DNA from: Marinobacter mangrovi
Lineage (GTDB): Bacteria; Pseudomonadota; Gammaproteobacteria; Pseudomonadales; Oleiphilaceae
DNA length: 64,000 nucleotides
NCBI RefSeq assembly: GCF_016798325.1
Contig: NZ_JAERVO010000001.1
Location: forward strand, 992,001 to 1,056,000
Direction of reading: 5' to 3'
Part shown: positions 1 through 9,686 of the stretch, one piece after another
Layout: each line of letters opens with the position of its first letter
How positions within the stretch are numbered: position 1 is the stretch's first letter
Translations under genes and position numbers: made by a program
The notes under the pieces: generated by a model
The model's database searches: none
Told to the model about the DNA's origin: nothing
Seen by the model: the letters and a program-made list of their open reading frames with translations, nothing else

Positions 1-1152
1 ACCAGCGGCCCTTATACCATCGAGACATTCGACGCGGGCCGGTCGATCACCTACAAGCGGAATCCGGATTACTGGGCCCAGGATCTGCCAGTTAACGTGG
101 GTCGCAACAACTTCGACGAAATCCGATTCGATTACTACAGCGATGACACTGTCGCTCTGGAAGCGTTCAAGGCGGGGAACTACGATTTCCGCCTGGAATC
201 GTCGGCCAAGAACTGGGCCACCGGTTACGCGGGAGATGCCCTTTCCTCCGGCAAAATCGTCAAAGAAGCTATCCATCATAGCCGCCCCGTAGGCATGCAG
301 GCTTTTGCCATGAACACTCGGCGCTTCCCCTTCGACAACCCCAAGGTCCGCGAAGCCCTGGCGTATGGCTTTGATTTCAACTGGGCCAACCAGAACCTGT
401 TCTACGGTCAGTACACGCGCACCCAGAGCTTCTTTGAGAACAGCGACCTGGCGTCCTCAGGGCTGCCCAAAGGCGAGGAACTGAAGCTGCTGGAACCCTA
501 TCGCGACCAGTTGCCGCCGGAAGTATTCAACAAGGAATACCACCCGCCGTCGACGACCAACGGTACCACCCTGCGCGATAACCTACGCACGGCCATCACG
601 CTGCTGCGCAGTGCCGGTTTTGAGATTCGCGACGGCAAGTTGGTGGAGAAATCGTCGGGTCGCCCTCTTAAATTCGAGATCATGTTGGCGCAAAAAACCT
701 TCGAACGGGTGGTTCTGCCATTCAAGAAGAATCTGGCCAAGCTGGGCATTGAAGTTGAAGTGCGCCAGGTGGATACCAGCCAGTACATCCGGCGCCTGCG
801 CAGTTTTGATTTCGATATGGTGGTTAGCTCGTTCCCTCAGTCCGATTCGCCGGGCAATGAGCAACGCGACTATTGGCATTCCTCGAATGCCGATGAGCCA
901 GGCTCCCGCAACATCCCGGGCGTCAACAGTCCGGTGGTCGACGACCTGGTAGCCAAAGTGATCCAGGCGCCGGACCGGCAAGCCCTGGTGGACCGCACTC
1001 ATGCGCTGGATCGGGTCCTGCTGTGGGGACACTACGTGATTCCCCAGTGGTATCTGGCCGTGGACCGGGTCGCCTACCGGAACAAACTGGCGCGACCGTC
1101 CAACACGCCAAAAAACGGTTATGACCTCAGTCGCTGGTGGGTCAAACCCTGA
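1..1152 (+). CDS. yejA: Peptide ABC transporter substrate-binding protein, YejA family (3' part)
   Basis: The frame is open from the first base, so the N-terminus, signal peptide and early SBP_bac_5 domain lie outside the window. The visible 383 residues match the C-terminal two thirds of YejA-type periplasmic oligopeptide-binding proteins: the SGPYTI start, the NPDYWA motif, the AFKAGNYDFRLE segment and the NPKVREALAYGFDF helix are all typical. The family captures peptides in the periplasm and hands them to YejB/YejE. The yejB gene follows 34 bases downstream on the same strand, which confirms the assignment. A GTG at 97 is an internal codon, not the start. The family is recognised by memory of motifs, not by a search. 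Confidence 0.9.
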   Translation, partial: TSGPYTIETFDAGRSITYKRNPDYWAQDLPVNVGRNNFDEIRFDYYSDDTVALEAFKAGNYDFRLESSAKNWATGYAGDALSSGKIVKEAIHHSRPVGMQAFAMNTRRFPFDNPKVREALAYGFDFNWANQNLFYGQYTRTQSFFENSDLASSGLPKGEELKLLEPYRDQLPPEVFNKEYHPPSTTNGTTLRDNLRTAITLLRSAGFEIRDGKLVEKSSGRPLKFEIMLAQKTFERVVLPFKKNLAKLGIEVEVRQVDTSQYIRRLRSFDFDMVVSSFPQSDSPGNEQRDYWHSSNADEPGSRNIPGVNSPVVDDLVAKVIQAPDRQALVDRTHALDRVLLWGHYVIPQWYLAVDRVAYRNKLARPSNTPKNGYDLSRWWVKP

Positions 1153-1186
1153 TTCCTTCTCGCCTGCAAGAGGAAGCTGCTGACTG

Positions 1187-2278
1187 ATGGGTGTTTACAT
1201 CCTGAGGCGTCTGTTGCTGATCATTCCCACACTGGTCGGCATCATGCTGTTGAACTTCGTGATCGTCCAGGCCGCTCCGGGCGGACCCATTGAACAATTC
1301 ATCGCCCAGATGCAGGGCATGGACAGCGGCGCCCTCACCCGGGCCGGCGGTGGCAGCGGCTCTGAAGTCAGCGGCGGGCAAGGTAGTGGTGATCAGCAAA
1401 GCCGCGGCGCCAAGGGCATCCCGCCAGAGTTGATTGCCGAAATGGAGAAGCAGTACGGCTTCGACAAGCCGCCGGCGGAGCGCTTCTTCAAGATGCTGAA
1501 AGACTACGCCACCTTCGACTTCGGTGACAGCTTCTTTCGGGACAGCTCCGTCATCGGCCTGATCATCGACAAGCTCCCGGTCTCCATCTCGATCGGGCTC
1601 TGGTCGACGCTGGTGATCTACCTGATATCGATTCCCCTGGGTATCCGCAAGGCGGTCATGGACGGCACCCGTTTCGATGTCTGGACCAGCTCGGCCATTA
1701 TCGTCGGTTATGCGATCCCGGGCTTCCTGTTCGCCATCCTGCTGATCGTGCTGTTTGCCGGCGGCAGCTATCTGGACTGGTTCCCGCTGCGCGGCCTGAC
1801 CTCTACCGACTTCGATACGATGACCTGGTACCAGAAGATCGGCGACTACTTCTGGCACCTGGCGCTGCCGGTGACGGCGAACGTCATCGGCGGTTTTGCC
1901 ACCCTGACCCTGCTGACCAAGAACTCTTTCCTCGACGAGATCGGCAAGCAGTATGTGGTGACCGCCCGCGCCAAGGGGCTGGAGGATCGCCGTATCCTCT
2001 ACGGTCATGTGTTCCGCAACGCCATGCTGATCGTCATTGCCAGCCTGCCGGGCCTGCTGGTGATGCTGTTCTTTACCGGGTCGCTGCTGATTGAAGTGAT
2101 CTTCTCCCTCGATGGACTGGGGCTACTGGGCTTCGAAGCGGCATTGAATCGGGATTATCCGGTCATTTTCGGGACGCTCTACATTTTTACGCTGATGGGG
2201 CTGGTGCTGAAGCTGATCAGCGACCTGACCTACGTCCTGGTGGACCCGCGTATCGATTTCGAAAGTCGGGAGGGCTGA
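1187..2278 (+). CDS. yejB: Peptide ABC transporter permease YejB
   Basis: 363 residues, usual length for YejB. The N-terminal helix ([19 protein letters not shown]) is typical of DppB/OppB permeases. A Gly/Ser-rich loop follows at about residues 45-75, characteristic of YejB rather than DppB. Later come several membrane helices and the EAA-type loop facing the ATPase ([22 protein letters not shown]). It forms the inner-membrane channel with YejE. AGGAAG lies about 10 bases before the ATG. The stop is separated from the yejE ATG by one base, so the two are probably translationally coupled within yejABEF. Confidence 0.95.
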   Translation: MGVYILRRLLLIIPTLVGIMLLNFVIVQAAPGGPIEQFIAQMQGMDSGALTRAGGGSGSEVSGGQGSGDQQSRGAKGIPPELIAEMEKQYGFDKPPAERFFKMLKDYATFDFGDSFFRDSSVIGLIIDKLPVSISIGLWSTLVIYLISIPLGIRKAVMDGTRFDVWTSSAIIVGYAIPGFLFAILLIVLFAGGSYLDWFPLRGLTSTDFDTMTWYQKIGDYFWHLALPVTANVIGGFATLTLLTKNSFLDEIGKQYVVTARAKGLEDRRILYGHVFRNAMLIVIASLPGLLVMLFFTGSLLIEVIFSLDGLGLLGFEAALNRDYPVIFGTLYIFTLMGLVLKLISDLTYVLVDPRIDFESREG

Positions 2279-2279
2279 T

Positions 2280-3308
2280 ATGAAAGGCATCCCGCTGTCC
2301 CCGATCCAGCAGCGCCGACTGCGCAATTTCCGCAACAATCGCCGGGGCTACTGGTCACTCTGGATCTTCCTGGTACTGTTCACCGTCACGCTGTTCGCGG
2401 AGCTGGTGGCTAACGACAAACCGCTGGTCGTCAGCTACAAGGATTCGATCTATTTCCCGGTGGTGCAGACCATCAGCGAAGAAACCTTCGGCGGTTTCCT
2501 GCCCACCGAGGCGGATTACCGGGACCCCTACATCGCCGACGAGATCAACGCCAACGGCTGGATGATCTGGCCGCCGATCCCGTTCAGCTACGACACCATC
2601 AACTACAACCTCACCGTGCCCTCGCCCGCGCCACCCTCCGAGGTTAACTGGCTGGGCACCGACGATCAGGGTCGCGACGTCTTGGCCCGGCTGATCTACG
2701 GGTTTCGTATTTCGGTGCTGTTCGCCCTCACGCTGACGTTCTTCAGCTGCATCGTCGGGGTCATCGCCGGTGCCCTGCAAGGCTTCTATGGCGGCAAGGT
2801 GGATCTGCTGGGGCAGCGATTCGTGGAGATCTGGTCGGGACTGCCGGTGCTTTACCTGCTGATCATTCTGTCCAGCATCGTACAGCCCAACTTCTGGTGG
2901 TTGCTGGGCATTATGCTGCTGTTCAGCTGGATGGGGCTGGTCGACGTGGTCCGCGCTGAATTCCTGCGCGCCCGGAACTTCGAGTACGTGCGTGCCGCCC
3001 GGGCGCTGGGGCTGGACAACCGCACCATCATGTTCCGTCACATGCTGCCGAACGCCATGGTGGCCACCATCACGTTCGTCCCGTTCATCCTGACCGGTGC
3101 CATTACCGGCCTCACGTCCCTCGACTTCCTGGGGTTCGGACTGCCGCCGGGGTCGCCGTCACTGGGCGAGTTGATCGCCCAGGCCAAAGCCAACCTGCAG
3201 GCTCCGTGGCTGGGCCTGTCTGCCTTCGTCACGCTGTCGATCATGCTGACCCTGCTGGTGTTCATCGGGGAAGCGGTGCGTGATGCGTTCGATCCGAGGA
3301 AGAACTGA
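2280..3308 (+). CDS. yejE: Peptide ABC transporter permease YejE
   Basis: 342 residues. An N-terminal cytoplasmic segment (RRLRNFRNNRRGYWSLWIF) leads into the first helix. A large periplasmic domain contains the conserved WPPIPFSYDTINYN stretch. The inner-membrane core carries the EAA loop (VRAARALGLDNRTIMFRHML). YejE is the second channel subunit of the YejABEF peptide importer. The gene begins one base after the yejB stop and ends one base before yejF in the same TGATATG arrangement, so yejBEF is one tightly coupled operon. The ribosome site is the GGGAGG inside the last yejB codons. Confidence 0.95.
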   Translation: MKGIPLSPIQQRRLRNFRNNRRGYWSLWIFLVLFTVTLFAELVANDKPLVVSYKDSIYFPVVQTISEETFGGFLPTEADYRDPYIADEINANGWMIWPPIPFSYDTINYNLTVPSPAPPSEVNWLGTDDQGRDVLARLIYGFRISVLFALTLTFFSCIVGVIAGALQGFYGGKVDLLGQRFVEIWSGLPVLYLLIILSSIVQPNFWWLLGIMLLFSWMGLVDVVRAEFLRARNFEYVRAARALGLDNRTIMFRHMLPNAMVATITFVPFILTGAITGLTSLDFLGFGLPPGSPSLGELIAQAKANLQAPWLGLSAFVTLSIMLTLLVFIGEAVRDAFDPRKN

Positions 3309-3309
3309 T

Positions 3310-4926
3310 ATGGCCGCGTTCCTGGACATCCGCGACCTGTCCATCGCCTTTGATGGCAAAACCATTGTCGACCGGCTGTCATTCGCCGTGCCCGCCGGCA
3401 AAACCGTGGCCCTGGTCGGCGAAAGCGGCTCCGGCAAATCGATTTCCGCCCTCTCGGTTCTGCGGTTGCTGGACGAGCGCCATGCCAGCTACCCGAGCGG
3501 CGAAATCCGGCTCGAGGGTAACGAGGATCTGTTGAAGGCCAAGCCGCAGCGCATGCGCCAGATCCGTGGTCGCCGCATCAGCATGATCTTCCAGGAACCG
3601 ATGACATCGCTGAACCCCTTGCACACGGTGGAAAAGCAGATCGGCGAAACGCTCGCCATCCACCAGGGAATGCGCCCCAACCAGGCCCGTAAGCGCACCC
3701 TGGAGCTACTGGAACTGGTGGGCATCCCGGATCCGGAACACCGCCTGACGTATTATCCCCACCAGTTGTCCGGCGGCCAGAAGCAACGGGTCATGATCGC
3801 CATGGCGCTGGCGAATGAACCGGAACTGCTGATTGCCGATGAGCCAACCACCGCGCTGGACGTGACCGTGCAACGCCAGGTGCTCGAGCTGTTGCGGTCG
3901 CTCCAGGCGAAATTGGGCATGGCCGTTCTGCTGATTACCCACGACCTGTCCATTGTGCGTCGATACGCCGATGAGGTCGTCGTGATGGAAAAAGGGCGAT
4001 GCGTTGAGTCCGGCACGACGGAAACCGTCTTTCAGTCACCTACACAGGCCTACACCCGGATGTTGCTCGAGTCCGAGCCGGGGACACCACCCGAGCGCCG
4101 GACGGGAGCAGCCGATGCCATTCTGGAACTGGATAGCGTCAACGTCCGTTTTCCGCTGAGCAAGAGTTTCTTCGGTCGCCCGAAATCCTGGCTCCATGCC
4201 GTGCAAGACATCAGTCTTTCGGTTCGACCCGGCGAAACCCTTGGCATCGTCGGCGAAAGCGGCAGCGGAAAAACCACGCTGGGCATGGCGTTGATCAAGC
4301 TGGTGCATAGCTCTGGCGGGATTCGCTTCCGGGGGCAATCGATCGAGAATCTTAATCAGAAGGAATTCAAACCACTACGCAAGGATATTCAAGTGGTTTT
4401 TCAGGACCCCTATGGCAGCCTGAGCCCGCGAATGTCGATTGCGGAGATCGTCGGCGAGGGTTTGATGGTCCACCTGCCCGATCGGCAGGACGAGCACGAG
4501 GCGATGATTATCCAGGCCCTGAAGGATGTGGGCCTGGACCCGGAAGCCCGGGATCGCTATCCCCACGAGTTTTCCGGCGGACAACGCCAACGGATCGCCA
4601 TTGCCCGCGCCCTGGTGCTGCATCCGTCGGTGATTCTGCTGGATGAACCCACGTCGGCGCTGGATCGCTCGGTCCAGAAGCAGGTGATCGAGCTGTTGCG
4701 CTCCCTGCAGGAGCGCTACCGCTTGAGCTATCTTTTTATCAGCCACGATCTGGCCGTTGTGCGCGCGCTGGCTCATCAGGTGCTGGTCATGAAGGACGGC
4801 AAGGCTGTGGAGTACGGTGACGCCAGTCAGGTCCTAAGCGCGCCGCAAAAGGACTACACCCGCAACCTGCTGGAAGCCGCTTTCTTCTACCAGGATGCCG
4901 TGACCGGTGAAGTGCGGACTCGGTAA
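3310..4926 (+). CDS. yejF: Peptide ABC transporter ATP-binding protein, two ATPase domains
   Basis: 538 residues from the ATG at 3310. I prefer this start over an in-frame ATG at 3280 because GAGGAAG lies directly before it and it follows the yejE stop by one base. Two complete ABC ATPase domains are present. The first has Walker A GESGSGKS (about 37-44), signature LSGGQKQR and Walker B LLIADEPTTALD. The second has GESGSGKTT, FSGGQRQR and VILLDEPTSALD. Each half keeps its H-loop (ITHDL, ISHDL). This fused architecture is that of YejF. It powers peptide import by YejABE at the cytoplasmic face. Confidence 0.95.
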   Translation: MAAFLDIRDLSIAFDGKTIVDRLSFAVPAGKTVALVGESGSGKSISALSVLRLLDERHASYPSGEIRLEGNEDLLKAKPQRMRQIRGRRISMIFQEPMTSLNPLHTVEKQIGETLAIHQGMRPNQARKRTLELLELVGIPDPEHRLTYYPHQLSGGQKQRVMIAMALANEPELLIADEPTTALDVTVQRQVLELLRSLQAKLGMAVLLITHDLSIVRRYADEVVVMEKGRCVESGTTETVFQSPTQAYTRMLLESEPGTPPERRTGAADAILELDSVNVRFPLSKSFFGRPKSWLHAVQDISLSVRPGETLGIVGESGSGKTTLGMALIKLVHSSGGIRFRGQSIENLNQKEFKPLRKDIQVVFQDPYGSLSPRMSIAEIVGEGLMVHLPDRQDEHEAMIIQALKDVGLDPEARDRYPHEFSGGQRQRIAIARALVLHPSVILLDEPTSALDRSVQKQVIELLRSLQERYRLSYLFISHDLAVVRALAHQVLVMKDGKAVEYGDASQVLSAPQKDYTRNLLEAAFFYQDAVTGEVRTR

Positions 4927-4959
4927 CCGGCACGTTTGCGATATCCTTGGGCCCAGGAC

Positions 4960-4975
4960 AGCCGCGCCAGCGGCT
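4960..4975. repeat. Short inverted repeat after yejF
   Basis: AGCCGC and GCGGCT form a 6-bp stem with a GCCA loop, 33 bases after the yejF stop. No U-tract follows on either strand. It may be a weak or Rho-assisted terminator between the yej operon and fabI; this is inference. Confidence 0.3.
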
Positions 4976-5051
4976 CTTAGACGAATAGCGAGTTAAACGA
5001 CGCACGCCGATCGGTGACAATGCGTTATACCAACGAATCAGGAGATCCTCC

Positions 5052-5837
5052 ATGGGAATTCTTAAAGGAAAACGCGCTCTCATTGTTGGGGTGGCGAGCA
5101 AGCATTCCATCGCTCACGGCATTGCGGAAGCCTTCCACCAGCAAGGCGCCGAACTCGCCTTCACCTACCAGAACGAAAAGCTTCGTTCGCGGGTCGAGGG
5201 TTTCGCCAAGGAATGGGGTAGCGAGCTGACGTTCCCCTGTGACGTCGCCGACGACGCCGAGATCGAGGCCGTGATGGAATCCCTGGGCAAACACTGGGAC
5301 AGCATCGACATCATCGTTCATGCGGTCGGTTTTGCACCGGCACACGAGCTGAACGGCAACTACGTCGACGTGACCACCCGTGAGGGATTCAAGATCGCCC
5401 ACGACATCAGTTCATACAGCTTCGTGGCGCTGGCCAAAGCCGCTCGCGGCATGCTCAAGGAAAACAGCGCGCTGCTGACCCTGACCTACCTGGGTGCCGA
5501 GCGCGTGCTGCCCAACTACAACGTGATGGGCCTGGCCAAGGCGTCTCTGGAAGCGAACGTACGCTACATGGCCGCCGGCCTGGGCCCGGATGGCATCCGC
5601 GTCAACGGCATTTCCGCCGGTCCGATCAAGACACTGGCTGCCTCCGGCATCAAGAGCTTCCGTCGGATGCTGCAGGAAAACGCCAACCGGGCGCCGCTCA
5701 AGCGCAATGTCACCACTGAGGAAGTGGGCAACACCGCAGCCTTCCTGAGCTCGGACATGGCCAGCGGTATTACCGGCGAAATCCTCTACGTGGATGCCGG
5801 TTTCAACATCACCGGTATGGGCGCGCTCGAAGAGTAA
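5052..5837 (+). CDS. fabI: Enoyl-[acyl-carrier-protein] reductase (NADH) FabI
   Basis: 261 residues, matching the 262-residue E. coli enzyme with the same residue numbering. It catalyses the last reduction of each fatty acid elongation cycle in the cytoplasm. Visible features are the nucleotide-binding start ([19 protein letters not shown]), Gly93 in HAVGFAP at the triclosan site, the catalytic Tyr146 and Tyr156, and Lys163 in YNVMGLAK. The conserved C-terminal [14 protein letters not shown] is intact. AGGAG lies 8 bases before the ATG. It stands alone between yejF and a lipoprotein gene. Confidence 0.97.
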   Translation: MGILKGKRALIVGVASKHSIAHGIAEAFHQQGAELAFTYQNEKLRSRVEGFAKEWGSELTFPCDVADDAEIEAVMESLGKHWDSIDIIVHAVGFAPAHELNGNYVDVTTREGFKIAHDISSYSFVALAKAARGMLKENSALLTLTYLGAERVLPNYNVMGLAKASLEANVRYMAAGLGPDGIRVNGISAGPIKTLAASGIKSFRRMLQENANRAPLKRNVTTEEVGNTAAFLSSDMASGITGEILYVDAGFNITGMGALEE

Positions 5838-5852
5838 CCCTTTGCCGGCCTT

Positions 5853-5881
5853 GTTGGCGCCCCACTCTGCCGGGCGCCAAC
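5853..5881. repeat. 10-bp inverted repeat 3' of fabI
   Basis: GTTGGCGCCC and GGGCGCCAAC pair perfectly around a 9-base loop, 15 bases after the fabI stop. There is no run of T after either arm, so it is not a canonical intrinsic terminator. It could still end transcription with Rho or stabilise the fabI mRNA 3' end. Confidence 0.45.
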
Positions 5882-5971
5882 CGCCTCTCCTCTCCCTGTT
5901 TGTCGAACTCCATCACTGTTCCCCCCTGTAAAGTTAAGTAACCTCGGGGCGTGCTTAATGGAGTGAATGAC

Positions 5972-7021
5972 ATGCGCCTGACCGTCCGTTTCCTGTTCCT
6001 GATCCTGCTGCTGGCTTTCGGCCTGTCCGGCTGTTCCAGCATCGGCTCTGCCATGAAGGCCAGCCCCTCGCTGGCCAACGCCACCGGCTTTGCCGATATA
6101 CCCATGCCGTACCTGGAAGAACGGTATGAGAACGATCAGTCCCGCTTTATGGACGTCAACGGCTACCACATTCACTATCGCGACCAGGGCCAAGGCGACA
6201 CCATCATCCTGCTGCACGGCATCTTTTCCGCCCTGCAAACCTGGGACGGCTGGGTCGACGAGCTGAGCCGCACCCATCGCGTGATCACCCTGGACATGCC
6301 GGGCTACGGAATGACCGGCGCGCCAGAAAATCCGGACGACTTCGACGAAGCCAACATCGTGAATACGTTTGCCAAGTTCGTGGAGCGGCTGGATCTGGAT
6401 ACCTTCACGCTGGCCGGCAATTCCCTGGGTGGTTTTGTCGCAGCCAGTTATGCGGCGCAGTACGCTAACCGGGTGGACCGGCTGATCCTGCTGGATCCCT
6501 TCGGCTACCCGCAGGATACCCCCTGGCTGCTCGACCTGGGCACCTCGTTCCCGATCCAGTTCCTGGGACAGTATGTCCAGCCGCCGGTGATCATCACCAT
6601 GACGCTGCGCTGGGCCTATGGCGATCCGCGTCGCATGAAGGAGAAAGACGTGCGACGCTACGTGCAGATGTCGCAGCGCCCGGGCGCCCGGCCGATCTAC
6701 ATGAAAACCCTGGAGATGGTGGAGGAACGTGCCGAGAACGACGCGCCGCTGCCGTTTTACCGGATTACGGCGCCCACCCTGCTGATGTGGGGCGAGGACG
6801 ATGACTGGGTGCCGCTGGAGCTCGCTCAGCGCTGGCTGGACGACCTGCCGAACGCCCGACTGGTCACTTATCCGGGCGTCGGCCATATTCCCATGGAGGA
6901 GGTGCCGGAAGATACGCTCAAGGACGCCGAGCGTTTCCTGTCACAGGGGCTCGACCCGTTCCCCAAAACACTGGCGGGCGCCCGGCACTCTTCGGAAGAC
7001 GAGACGCCGGCAGGCGGTTAG
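5972..7021 (+). CDS. Lipoprotein alpha/beta hydrolase
   Basis: 349 residues from the ATG at 5972, which has GGAG 8 bases upstream. An in-frame GTG at 5951 has no such site. Residues 1-20 form a lipoprotein signal with lipobox LSGC, so Cys21 should be lipidated and the enzyme anchored to a membrane in the periplasm. The alpha/beta hydrolase triad is visible: Ser151 in GNSLGG, an Asp in GEDDDWVP (about 276-278) and His305 in GVGHIP. The oxyanion HG motif is at 82-83. The substrate cannot be told from sequence; a carboxylesterase or lipase role is likely. The gene converges with the PilZ gene downstream, overlapping by three bases. Confidence 0.8.
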   Translation: MRLTVRFLFLILLLAFGLSGCSSIGSAMKASPSLANATGFADIPMPYLEERYENDQSRFMDVNGYHIHYRDQGQGDTIILLHGIFSALQTWDGWVDELSRTHRVITLDMPGYGMTGAPENPDDFDEANIVNTFAKFVERLDLDTFTLAGNSLGGFVAASYAAQYANRVDRLILLDPFGYPQDTPWLLDLGTSFPIQFLGQYVQPPVIITMTLRWAYGDPRRMKEKDVRRYVQMSQRPGARPIYMKTLEMVEERAENDAPLPFYRITAPTLLMWGEDDDWVPLELAQRWLDDLPNARLVTYPGVGHIPMEEVPEDTLKDAERFLSQGLDPFPKTLAGARHSSEDETPAGG

Positions 7022-7422
7022 TCGTCTTCCAGGACCCGGATCATGGTCTCCAGCCATTCCAGGACCGCCGTGTCATCGGACTCCAGCACCTGCAGACCGA
7101 CCTGCCAGGTGCCGTCATCACCGGGGCGGCACCAGACCACCTCGACCATCAACGGATACAACGTTTCCTGACCGGCCTGCACCAACTCCACGGTGGCCGG
7201 CAGGATCGCCCCATCCGGGAACGGTTCCGACGCAACGATACGAATGCCACGGGCAGACAGGTCAGAGGTGTAGCAACGCAGGAAGCGCGGTTTGCCGCCG
7301 ACATCCGGTTCCGCAGACTCCAGTTCAAGACTGATAGTGACCCGGCCGGTCAACCGGAACTCCCGCCGTTGTTCGTTTTCGGTTTCGGGCTGATTCCCGA
7401 ATTCGTAGTCCATGCCACTCAT
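7018..7422 (-). CDS. PilZ domain protein, c-di-GMP binding type
   Basis: 134 residues, essentially one PilZ domain. Both halves of the c-di-GMP signature are present: an RxxxR motif in QRREFRL (about residues 18-22) and DxSxxG in DLSARG (about 54-59). It should therefore bind c-di-GMP, unlike the pilus assembly PilZ at 43676. Its ATG shares one base with the stop of the upstream DUF1631 gene, so the two are translationally coupled and probably work together. Its target is unknown. Convergent with the lipoprotein hydrolase gene. Confidence 0.85.
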   Translation of the reverse strand: MSGMDYEFGNQPETENEQRREFRLTGRVTISLELESAEPDVGGKPRFLRCYTSDLSARGIRIVASEPFPDGAILPATVELVQAGQETLYPLMVEVVWCRPGDDGTWQVGLQVLESDDTAVLEWLETMIRVLEDD

Positions 7423-9239
7423 CAGCGCCCCACCCTGATTCGGCCGACAACCCGTGACAGCGTGTCTTCAAACTCCGCCTCACTGCTCATGACCCGCGCC
7501 TGACCACCGGCGATGGCCTCAACCAGTGCATCGGCGACCATTTCGGTGCGATTCAGTCCCAGGCGATCGACAAACACCAGCTTGCCGGTCGCGTTCAGTC
7601 GCACCGCCAACTTCAGCTTGCGGGCCTCCTGGGACGGATCGGCCGCATCCGCCGCTACGGCGATCCAGTTACCAAGTTTGAGTGCGTCAACCTGGCGGCG
7701 CGCCATCTCCAGCCGCTCTTTCTTCAGGCGGGTCTGCTCGGCCTCTTCGCGGGCGCGTTCCTCGGCCTCTTCACGGGCTCTGGCCTCAGCTTCCTCGGCG
7801 GCGCGACGCGCTTCTTCTTCCTGGCGCTTCTGTTCAGCCATCGCGCGCTCTTCACGGACCTTGGCCGCCTGAGCCTCGGCTTTGGCGCGGGCTTCACGGC
7901 GTTTTTCCACCTGCTTTCGCAGCACCTGTTCCAGCTTGCCCACCGTGTCCGAGACCACGTCACCGAAATGATTGATCGGCGGCAAACTCTGCAGGCGCCC
8001 GCGGGCTATGCTGTCGCGGAAGTCATGCCAGCTCATCAAACCCAGTTTGACGCCTTCACCGTTGGTCCAGAGGATCTCCTGGGCTTCCTCAAGATAAGCG
8101 AAAAAGAACTGGCGCTGCTGTGCCTCATCCTCGCCTTCGACAAACCACACGCCTTCGTAGGGCCGGACTTCCGCCGAATCGATGGGCGTGGGGTTGAGCC
8201 AGCGTGGCTCGTAGGTGAAGTTGCCGACCGGTGCGAGATCCACAGGCGTGCCTCGCAGACGGGCCACCATGGTTTCCTCGATCCCCTGCAGGGCATCCGC
8301 CGGCAGCTTCTCCTGCTGCACGCGAGCCCAGACTTCATTGATCTTGTCGCTCAGTTGTTCACCGACGTGGTAGAGCTTGTCCCGCTCCTTGTCGGAGAGC
8401 TTGGGGTCGGACACCCAGATCATCCACTCCAGCAACTTGGCCGCATGGCGACCGTTGTCGCTGGCCAGGCCGTCGCTCCAGATCACCTGCCGCAACAGCG
8501 GCAGCCAATAACGCTCAACGAAGACAATCACCGCGGGCGGTAATTCACGTCGCCCCAGCGCCCGACCGACCACTGCACGAGCCATCTGCTCGGCGGCGCG
8601 TTGCCGCGCTGCACCGCGCTCAGTCTCCAGCAGGCGTTGTCGTAGCCTGTCGATGCGACCTTCCTTCTGGGTCTGCTCTTTATGCCAGTCACGGGCAAAG
8701 GCCTGAAAGGGTGCCAGATTGCGCTCTTCGAGACAGCGGTTGCCCACATCAACCAGGGCATCCAGCCAGCCCGACACCTGACGCGCGGCGCGGCCGCCTG
8801 AATCGCTCCAGCCGCGCAGGGTGTGCAGGCTATCCAGCCACCCGTGAACCGGACTGTCGGCACCGATGGCAGAGGCACCCTGCTCACTGATTTGCCAGGC
8901 GAGAATAAACCGAAGACGCGCACAACGACGCACCAGGGTCGCGTGCAGACCCGAGGTCTGGAGGAAGACATCCATGATGCGATCGGCCAGATAGGCCGCA
9001 TTCACCTGACGCACCGACCAAGTCTCCCCCACGGCGGAGAGGACGTCGATAACGCGCTTGTCCTGCTGTTCGCGCCAGCAGTCGGCCAGTAAAGGCAGCC
9101 AGTCAGGAATGACATCGTCCTGCTGACGCGCCACCGGATACGGCAACTCAGGCACACGAATGCCCTTTAATATTGCCTGAACCAGTTCCGGATGCGGCTG
9201 TTGGGCACCACTGGCCTGACGGCCTGGGGGTTGAGCCAT
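7422..9239 (-). CDS. DUF1631 family protein
   Basis: 605 residues from the ATG at 9239, chosen because AGGAA precedes it; an in-frame ATG at 9258-9260 has no ribosome site. The sequence matches DUF1631 proteins of Pseudomonas-like bacteria: helix-rich N-terminal half, the WLxPLLRQVIW-like core (RYWLPLLRQVIW), a middle segment around YEGVWFVEGEDEAQQRQFFF, then a charged Glu/Ala/Arg coiled coil at about 436-520, and a small C-terminal domain. No enzyme motif is seen and no signal peptide, so it is probably cytosolic. The downstream, overlapping PilZ gene suggests a role in c-di-GMP signalling. That link is inferred from context only. Confidence 0.8.
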   Translation of the reverse strand: MAQPPGRQASGAQQPHPELVQAILKGIRVPELPYPVARQQDDVIPDWLPLLADCWREQQDKRVIDVLSAVGETWSVRQVNAAYLADRIMDVFLQTSGLHATLVRRCARLRFILAWQISEQGASAIGADSPVHGWLDSLHTLRGWSDSGGRAARQVSGWLDALVDVGNRCLEERNLAPFQAFARDWHKEQTQKEGRIDRLRQRLLETERGAARQRAAEQMARAVVGRALGRRELPPAVIVFVERYWLPLLRQVIWSDGLASDNGRHAAKLLEWMIWVSDPKLSDKERDKLYHVGEQLSDKINEVWARVQQEKLPADALQGIEETMVARLRGTPVDLAPVGNFTYEPRWLNPTPIDSAEVRPYEGVWFVEGEDEAQQRQFFFAYLEEAQEILWTNGEGVKLGLMSWHDFRDSIARGRLQSLPPINHFGDVVSDTVGKLEQVLRKQVEKRREARAKAEAQAAKVREERAMAEQKRQEEEARRAAEEAEARAREEAEERAREEAEQTRLKKERLEMARRQVDALKLGNWIAVAADAADPSQEARKLKLAVRLNATGKLVFVDRLGLNRTEMVADALVEAIAGGQARVMSSEAEFEDTLSRVVGRIRVGR

Positions 9240-9686
9240 GAAAATCGGGTTTCCTGTCATTCGGTTATCGTCGGCTGGAGGAACAGTCTTGGAGGACCGA
9301 CGACACAGCAGCTAAAGCAGCGGTCTATTGCAGCACGCAAGACCGGTCGAGTCCAGCACCTGAAATGAAACGCAGCAGGATATCCGGACCGTCGTGACGA
9401 TAACCCCATAGGATGTCTCGATACTTGTAAGGGTAGGCCAAAAGCAGCCGATTGGATCAATAATTCACGCACCTGGCGGTGCCCGTCACAAACACCGTGC
9501 GGGCAATTGCATTGGTGTGTTTAATATCGCAGTATACTCGCCCCTCAACTCATCACAATAACGCCGGTAGTCCAGTGAGAGAGCGGGTTCCGGGTGACCG
9601 GACCGTCTGACGACCGCCCACCTCACGACGCGACACCTGACTTTAAGAAGCTGTCGCAAACTGCTGATTTTGGAGAAGACAACGTC
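9240..9686. other. Divergent intergenic region between DUF1631 and aroG genes
   Basis: About 447 bases with no convincing gene. It must hold promoters for both neighbours. Visible items are an inverted repeat TGCCCG/CGGGCA (9480-9505), a TATACT hexamer at 9533 and a hairpin at 9586-9604 in the presumed aroG leader. Small open frames on both strands lack ribosome sites. Confidence 0.6.
9533..9538 (+). promoter_or_regulatory. Candidate -10 box for aroG
   Basis: TATACT matches the sigma-70 -10 consensus at five of six positions. The upstream TTGCAT (9507) and TTGGTG (9512) are at poor spacings of 20 and 15 bases. If used, the aroG leader would be about 145 bases long. Confidence 0.35.

Noticed and set aside
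5786-6886. 366-codon open frame on the minus strand
   Set aside because: Antisense to the lipoprotein hydrolase gene, which has a lipobox and complete triad.
9257-9472. 71-codon minus-strand frame upstream of the DUF1631 gene
   Set aside because: No ribosome site, no homology, and it lies where promoters are expected.
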